Of a DNA stretch of 10,659 nt, positions 7,127 through 10,659 are shown in pieces (the stretch's first letter is position 1; each line of letters begins with the position of its first letter). A program made the translations under genes and the position numbers. This stretch comes from Gammaproteobacteria bacterium (GTDB lineage: Bacteria; Pseudomonadota; Gammaproteobacteria; GRL18). The stretch is from NCBI GenBank assembly GCA_013139395.1, contig WTAX01000301.1:1-10659 (forward strand), given 5' to 3'. The notes under the pieces are model-generated. The model was not told the origin of the DNA. It was given only the letters and a program-made list of their open reading frames with translations, and made no database searches.

Positions 7127-7507
7127 ATGAAGAAAAAAATATTAGTTGTTGATGATGAAGTCATTTTAACCAAAATGGTTAAATTAAATCTAGAACGAAC
7201 AGTGAATTATGAAGTTCATACAGAAAATGAAGGCAGTAAAGCACTGCAGGCTGTACGGGATTTTAAGCCGGACTTAATTTTTATGGATGTCATGATGCCG
7301 GATATGAGCGGTGATGAAGTGATTGCCGAAATTCGTGACGATCCGAAGCTGTCATCAATCCCCTATGTCTTTATGACGGCCATTATATCCAAAGCAGAAA
7401 CAGAAGATATGGGTAATACTATTGGAGGCAATGAATTTTTGGCCAAGCCTGTGAAAACAGAAGAAATAATTGCCACTATTGAACGTATTTTAGAAAGTAA
7501 GGCATAA
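7127..7507 (+). CDS. Stand-alone receiver-domain response regulator (CheY-like)
   Basis: This is a 126-residue protein made only of a receiver domain. The acidic pocket Asp9/Asp10, phospho-acceptor Asp54 in FMDVMMP, Thr84 in FMTA and Lys107 in AKP are all present, so phosphorylation by the upstream kinase is expected. No DNA-binding or enzymatic output domain follows, so it must act by protein contact, as CheY and phosphorelay proteins do. A GGAGA ribosome binding site at 7113-7117 lies nine bases upstream, inside the end of the kinase gene. What it contacts is not visible; candidates are the Fic protein, a phosphotransferase elsewhere, or the kinase itself as a phosphate sink. Confidence 0.93.
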   Translation: MKKKILVVDDEVILTKMVKLNLERTVNYEVHTENEGSKALQAVRDFKPDLIFMDVMMPDMSGDEVIAEIRDDPKLSSIPYVFMTAIISKAETEDMGNTIGGNEFLAKPVKTEEIIATIERILESKA

Positions 7508-7516
7508 GGTAAAGTT

Positions 7517-7792
7517 TTGCCTGATCATCTTACTAATAAGGAAAAAAATTGGCTGGTGTATATAATTTCATGCAGTGATAATTCACTATATACCGGTATA
7601 ACAACAGATATAGAAAAACGCTTCGAACAGCATAAAAATAAAAAAGGGGCCAAATATTTTTATGGCCGTGATCCGCTAAAAATAGTATTTACTGAACAAG
7701 GTCATGATCGCAGTAGTGCCAGCCAGCGGGAATATGAAATTAAAAGTTATACTAGGGCAGAAAAAATAGTATTAATAAAATCAGAGCAATAA
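7517..7792 (+). CDS. GIY-YIG domain protein, YhbQ/UPF0213-like
   Basis: A 91-residue single-domain GIY-YIG protein. Motif positions: VYIISC (14-19) and LYTGITTD (24-31) form the GIY-YIG signature in its YhbQ variant, followed by Arg35, His39, KGAKYFYGRDP (43-53), and Glu72 in REYEIK, the likely metal-binding residue. Some members of the wider superfamily cut DNA; for YhbQ-like proteins the physiological role is poorly defined. No ATG gives the complete domain; a TTG at 7517 preceded by TAAGGT (7505-7510), which overlaps the receiver stop, is the best start and implies tight coupling. A GTG at 7556 would start within the first strand and is less likely. It may simply travel with its neighbours. 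Confidence 0.85.
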   Translation: MPDHLTNKEKNWLVYIISCSDNSLYTGITTDIEKRFEQHKNKKGAKYFYGRDPLKIVFTEQGHDRSSASQREYEIKSYTRAEKIVLIKSEQ

Positions 7793-7878
7793 GTACGTAT
7801 ACTGCTGCAATCAATAAAAACTAATTCAAGCGGTCTACGAGCTAAAAATGGCAAGCATGACAGGTCATTTGAGGTTTA

Positions 7879-9390
7879 TTATTTATTAGTAGAATCCAGA
7901 GGTAAAGTAAAGGTAAATTGAGTTCCTTCTCCTAACTTACTTTGCACTTTAATTTGACGCTTATGCAGCGCCACAATCTGCTGCACAATGGCTAATCCCA
8001 GTCCAGCGTGTGTACCCTTGCGATGTTTATTCTGTGCTTGATAAAAACGATCAAAGATTTTTGGTAAGTCATTTTCACTGATCCCGCTGCCGCTGTCCTG
8101 AATCTGGATCTGCAATTCTTTATCCAGATTCAGTTGACTTACTATAATAGTTATAGTGTCGCCTGCTGTTGTGTGATCAAAGGCATTACCCAGCAAGTTA
8201 TCCAGTACTCGTTCTATCAGAGAAATATCAGCATTAACTAATAAGGCTTCTTGTGAGCAAAGCAGCTGTAAATTAATATTGGTCTGCTCCGCTCTGTTTT
8301 GGAATTTCTGCACCACATCATGAATAAACTCACTAAAATTGAAAACTTCCAATTGAGGTGTGATCTCCTGGGCATCAAATTTAGCCAGCTCAAATAAATC
8401 ATCAATTAACTGGCTTAATCGTTTACCATGCAAAGAGACAATTTTCAGATATTTTTTACGATCATCTCCGTTCAGAACATCCCCTTTAATCATCAGGATT
8501 TCCAGATAGCCCAACATGGATGATAAAGGGGTTCGTAGATCATGGGACACATTGGCAACCAGCTCCCGGCGCAGCTTGTCTTGTTCTTCCAATTTACGCA
8601 TCTGAGTAATCGTGTGCTCTGCCATCACATCAAAACTGCTTGCTAATTGACCAATTTCATCTTTATATTGTTTATCAACTAACTTCGGGTCAGGATAAAT
8701 ACTAAAGCCTTTTTTGGTGAAATCAGACATAGCAATAGATAAGTTTCTAAGCCGACGGGTAATGGTATAAAAAAGGAATAAACCCAGCAGTAAGCCAATA
8801 CTAAGACTAATTAACAGTGATAGCAGACTGTATTGTATAAAATAGTTGTCTTGTAATGCCTGATTGACCTGATCAAATTCTTCACCTCGTAAAACCACAT
8901 ATAAGTAGCCTTCCGGGTTTTCTCTAGTGGGTACATAAGTCACAGAAAAGGCTTTTTTTATGGTGAAACTACGAGGATCATCTCCAGGCAGGAGTTTTCC
9001 CTGAAAAAAAGCATTAATCGGTTCAAGAGCAACGGACTCTCGTTGTACCTTTCCCGGATCAGCAGAGTAGGATAAAATTTTCCCTTGCAGGTCCAATAGA
9101 TAGATTTCAATATTGGGGTTAACAGTCATATAGTCATGAAAAGTCTGCTTCAGGGCTTGTGTATTAATCTTACCATTGACCACAATATCTCGTTCACCCA
9201 CCAGATTTTTTGCCAGATCGTGGTTAAATTTCTGGGTGATTTCCTGTAGATAATCATGGGTTACAGAAAATGTAATAAATCCGTAAACAAATCCCATAGT
9301 CAAAAGGATCAATACCAGAATACTGGCTAATTTTGCATAGAGAGAACCAAATAGAGATAACTTTTTTGATTGTCTATTAGAAACTGGCAT
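7879..9390 (-). CDS. HAMP-containing sensor histidine kinase
   Basis: This 503-residue inner-membrane kinase has membrane helices at about 20-42 and 186-209, enclosing a periplasmic sensor region of some 140 residues without a recognised domain. A HAMP linker follows (210-262, with DEIGQLASSFDVMAE), then HisKA with His283 in NVSHDLRTPL, and an ATPase domain with N402 (LLGNAFDHT), DSGSG at 432-436, FDRFY at 446-450 and GLGLAIV at 463-469. The G2 box reads THAGLGLAI, where GTGLGLAI is usual; this small change is common enough to leave activity likely. The start shares one base with the regulator stop (TGATG on the minus strand), with TGAGGA just upstream as ribosome binding site. It belongs to the EnvZ/CpxA/PhoR-like class; the stimulus is not visible, though the neighbouring exported MsrA hints at envelope oxidative damage. 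Confidence 0.93.
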   Translation of the reverse strand: MPVSNRQSKKLSLFGSLYAKLASILVLILLTMGFVYGFITFSVTHDYLQEITQKFNHDLAKNLVGERDIVVNGKINTQALKQTFHDYMTVNPNIEIYLLDLQGKILSYSADPGKVQRESVALEPINAFFQGKLLPGDDPRSFTIKKAFSVTYVPTRENPEGYLYVVLRGEEFDQVNQALQDNYFIQYSLLSLLISLSIGLLLGLFLFYTITRRLRNLSIAMSDFTKKGFSIYPDPKLVDKQYKDEIGQLASSFDVMAEHTITQMRKLEEQDKLRRELVANVSHDLRTPLSSMLGYLEILMIKGDVLNGDDRKKYLKIVSLHGKRLSQLIDDLFELAKFDAQEITPQLEVFNFSEFIHDVVQKFQNRAEQTNINLQLLCSQEALLVNADISLIERVLDNLLGNAFDHTTAGDTITIIVSQLNLDKELQIQIQDSGSGISENDLPKIFDRFYQAQNKHRKGTHAGLGLAIVQQIVALHKRQIKVQSKLGEGTQFTFTLPLDSTNK

Positions 9391-10112
9391 CAGATATCCT
9401 CAGTGAATTTATAACCCACTCCCCATGCTGTTAAAATATAATCAGGTTGAGCAGGATTACTTTCTACTTTGGCACGTAAACGATTAATATGAGAATTAAC
9501 GGTATGCTCATAGCCATCATGACCATAGCCCCATACCTTGTCGAGTAATTGCGTCCGGGTGAAAACCTGCCCGGGATGCTGAGCAAAAAAATACAGTAAA
9601 TCAAATTCCTTGGCGGTCAGAGTAATATCTTCTTCCAGAACCTTCACTGTACGAGCAAGGATATTGATTTCTATATCCCTGATACGTATTGTTTTCTCAC
9701 TATGCAAATGCTCGTTATGTTGTTGGTTACCAGTCGCCTGCATTGCTTCAACGCGGCGGAACAGGGCTTTAATTCTAGCCATCAGTTCTAAAATACTAAA
9801 GGGTTTTGTTAAATAGTCATCCGCGCCAAGTTCCAATCCTAAAACCCTGTCTAATTCAGTGGATTTAGCAGTGAGCATTAATATTGGTACATAAGATTCC
9901 ATAGCTCTAATGGCTTTACAAATATCCAGTCCATCCATGCCAGGCAGCATAATATCCAGAATAACCAGAGCATATTGATTAGCCTTGAATAAGGCCAGAC
10001 CTTCCAGACCATCATGTGCCATATCAACCTGACAATTGAGATCCAGCAGCTGCAGCTTGACCAGATTGGCAATATCCTGATCATCTTCAATAATTAACAC
10101 ATTTTTTTTCAT
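9390..10112 (-). CDS. OmpR-family winged-helix response regulator
   Basis: A 240-residue transcription regulator. The receiver domain (1-120) has Glu9/Asp10/Asp11, phospho-acceptor Asp53 in ILDIMLPG, Thr81 and Lys103 in TKPF; after a Gln/His-rich linker (about 123-139) comes an OmpR/PhoB winged helix (140-236), with LTAKEFDLLYFFAQHPGQVF, the recognition-helix region HTVNSHINRLRAKVE and the wing GVGYKF. A longer reading from TTG at 10136 is in frame, but the ATG at 10112 gives the normal family N-terminus (MKKNVLIIEDD); neither has a strong ribosome binding site. The cognate kinase follows directly. Members of this family bind tandem half-sites about 11 bp apart, which fits the repeats found in the divergent region with msrA. 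Confidence 0.93.
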   Translation of the reverse strand: MKKNVLIIEDDQDIANLVKLQLLDLNCQVDMAHDGLEGLALFKANQYALVILDIMLPGMDGLDICKAIRAMESYVPILMLTAKSTELDRVLGLELGADDYLTKPFSILELMARIKALFRRVEAMQATGNQQHNEHLHSEKTIRIRDIEINILARTVKVLEEDITLTAKEFDLLYFFAQHPGQVFTRTQLLDKVWGYGHDGYEHTVNSHINRLRAKVESNPAQPDYILTAWGVGYKFTEDI

Positions 10113-10156
10113 TATTTTTTTCACATAAGGAAGCAACTACTAATAAGATAACAGCT

Positions 10157-10187
10157 TGTATAATTAAAGTTATCACATAATTATCAA
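10157..10187 (-). promoter_or_regulatory. Candidate autoregulatory boxes and -10 of the OmpR-type regulator gene
   Basis: On the minus strand TTGAT-N6-GTGAT (plus-strand 10187-10172) has the same unit and 11-bp step as the msrA boxes, and the two elements share most of their bases (TTGATAATTATGTGAT against GTGATAATTTAGTGAT). Nine bases further on is TATACA (10162-10157), matching the first four bases of TATAAT. This suggests that the regulator controls its own operon. Confidence 0.42.
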
Positions 10188-10300
10188 TTTATTCAAATTG
10201 AACAAAAATTTTATTGTTTCGTGATACTTTAGCTGCAAAGAATGATTACTATTGAAATCTATCAGACAACTATCTGTTTTGAGGGTAAGTGGAGCATAAA

Positions 10301-10336
10301 ATGAAATGGCTTATTTTTCTATCTGCACATTGCTGA
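10301..10336 (+). CDS. Possible 11-residue leader peptide or remnant
   Basis: ATG at 10301 opens an 11-codon frame encoding MKWLIFLSAHC before TGA at 10334-10336. GGAG at 10291-10294 is a well-placed ribosome binding site, better than those of several real genes here. The peptide looks like the start of a signal peptide. It may be a leader peptide, a small membrane protein, or the broken start of a lost gene; translation is unproven and chance is quite possible. Confidence 0.25.
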   Translation: MKWLIFLSAHC

Positions 10337-10350
10337 AACTCATCAAGGTG

Positions 10351-10400
10351 ATCGCAAGGCAGGACCGCGGAAGTTATTTCCGAGGCCCTTAATTTGCGAT
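10351..10400 (+). other. Long imperfect hairpin, unassigned structured element
   Basis: Outer arms ATCGCAA (10351-10357) and TTGCGAT (10394-10400) pair perfectly. Inside, AGG/CCT, CC/GG and CGGAA/TTCCG pair with single mismatches between them and close a GTTAT loop (10373-10377). It is much more GC-rich than its surroundings. No T-run follows on either strand in terminator position. I do not recognise a riboswitch family. Its right arm supplies the first of the four 11-bp boxes. Confidence 0.45.
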
Positions 10401-10433
10401 AAAAAAGTGATAATTTAGTGATGAGTGTGTGAT
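10396..10433 (+). promoter_or_regulatory. Four 11-bp-spaced GTGAT boxes, candidate OmpR-family regulator site
   Basis: GCGAT (10396), GTGAT (10407), GTGAT (10418) and GTGAT (10429) start at exact 11-bp intervals, one helical turn, with the first box differing in one base. PhoB/OmpR-type regulators bind such tandem half-sites as head-to-tail dimers, so four boxes would take two dimers. The last box ends ten bases before the -10, where a -35 would lie, as at activator-dependent promoters of this family. Confidence 0.58.
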
Positions 10434-10443
10434 TTTAAATCTT

Positions 10444-10449
10444 TAGAAT
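10444..10449 (+). promoter_or_regulatory. Predicted -10 of the msrA-like gene
   Basis: TAGAAT matches TATAAT at five of six positions. The sequence 17 bp upstream (ATGAGT, 10421-10426) is a poor -35, and that region is occupied by the GTGAT boxes, which suggests activation by the regulator. Start would be near 10456, about 26 bases before the ATG. Confidence 0.5.
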
Positions 10450-10481
10450 AAATCATAACAAATGACTATATAGGAAAAAAA

Positions 10482-10659
10482 ATGAAAAAGTTAAAAACCA
10501 CCCATGTCCTGCTGGTTACTCTTGCAGGGATTATGATGACTATTGCTCTGAGCGTATTGGCTGCTAATGAAAATAGTATGATGAAGAATATATCGGAGTC
10601 AAATAGTGATAATGCCGGCGAAGGGCAATATAAAAAAGCCTATTTCGCCGGTGGTTGTT
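10482..10659 (+). CDS. msrA: Exported peptide methionine sulfoxide reductase MsrA, N-terminal part (3' truncated by window)
   Basis: The frame opens at ATG 10482, with TAGGA at 10471-10475 six bases upstream, and runs off the window after 59 codons. It begins with a signal peptide (lysines, then HVLLVTLAGIMMTIALSVLA, residues 8-27) followed by a low-complexity linker, then KKAYFAGGC. That ending is the start of the MsrA fold, whose active site normally reads GGCFW; Cys59 would be the catalytic residue. MsrA reduces methionine-S-sulfoxide in proteins; a signal peptide points to repair in the envelope. Whether an MsrB domain is fused downstream cannot be seen. It faces away from the two-component operon and shares its regulatory region. 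The family call rests on a short motif, but that motif is distinctive. Confidence 0.78.
   Translation, partial: MKKLKTTHVLLVTLAGIMMTIALSVLAANENSMMKNISESNSDNAGEGQYKKAYFAGGC

Larger units (their letters stand above)
10113..10481. other. Divergent regulatory region between the regulator and msrA-like genes (369 bp)
   Basis: The region holds, from left to right: two 11-bp-spaced boxes facing the regulator gene (10172-10187) with a possible -10 (10157-10162); a possible 11-codon reading frame (10301-10336); a long imperfect hairpin (10351-10400); four 11-bp-spaced boxes facing msrA (10396-10433); and a -10 at 10444-10449. No other gene is seen. Confidence 0.7.

Noticed and set aside
7857..7868. 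ATGAC-AG-GTCAT palindrome as a terminator between the convergent operons
   Set aside because: A two-base loop cannot close a hairpin well and no T-run follows; it may be chance.
10113..10136. TTG at 10136 as the start of the OmpR-type regulator
   Set aside because: It would add eight residues not expected in the family; the ATG at 10112 gives the usual N-terminus.
10351..10400. Hairpin as an intrinsic terminator
   Set aside because: On the plus strand it is followed by A residues, and on the minus strand the T-run precedes the stem, so neither orientation fits.
10341..10400. Cyclic-di-GMP (GEMM-I) riboswitch
   Set aside because: GCAAGGCAGGACC is vaguely similar to part of the class, but the conserved GGGACGCAAAGC segment and second stem are missing.
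1..10659. CRISPR arrays, tRNA or rRNA genes, insertion sequences
   Set aside because: No regularly spaced repeats, cloverleaf-like stretches, transposase frames or terminal inverted repeats were seen.

Overview
This window looks like chromosomal DNA from an AT-rich gammaproteobacterium. The left end is the conserved yidC-mnmE pair, and both proteins read as gammaproteobacterial (MnmE ends in FCIGK, as in enterics). Nothing in the sequence fixes a genus.

Layout. (1) 1-1807 is housekeeping: the 3' part of yidC (membrane insertase) overlapping mnmE (tRNA wobble-uridine GTPase). (2) 1808-3910 is an accessory segment carrying a hipBA-type toxin-antitoxin operon. It is bounded by the last 18 bases of mnmE, the site used by SGI1-family islands for integration, and by a 15/18 direct copy of that site at 3893-3910. 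The segment therefore looks like a small island or island remnant without an integrase. The hipB promoter carries three imperfect palindromes (TCACCA-N4-TGGTGA type) at an exact 50-bp interval, two of them bracketing the predicted promoter. (3) 4102-7792 is a tight same-strand cluster: a Fic-family AMP transferase with self-inhibitory motif and C-terminal winged helix; a membrane histidine kinase with a periplasmic solute-binding sensor, overlapping fic by ATGA; a stand-alone receiver protein; and a small GIY-YIG (YhbQ-like) protein. A perfect 29-bp palindrome overlaps the predicted fic promoter. (4) 7879-10112, minus strand, is a classical OmpR-type response regulator and HAMP histidine kinase operon. 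(5) 10113-10481 is the divergent regulatory region and 10482-10659 the start of an exported MsrA-type methionine sulfoxide reductase, cut by the window end.

How the parts may work together. The HAMP kinase/OmpR regulator pair probably controls the divergent exported MsrA: four GTGAT-type boxes at exact 11-bp steps sit where a -35 would be, ten bases before a good -10, and a two-box version in the opposite orientation lies upstream of the regulator gene, suggesting autoregulation. HipBA and Fic are both modules able to arrest or modify cell physiology. The fic / periplasmic-sensing kinase / receiver arrangement is the most unusual gene combination here and the best candidate for an undescribed signalling unit. 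All functional links are inferences from layout and motifs.
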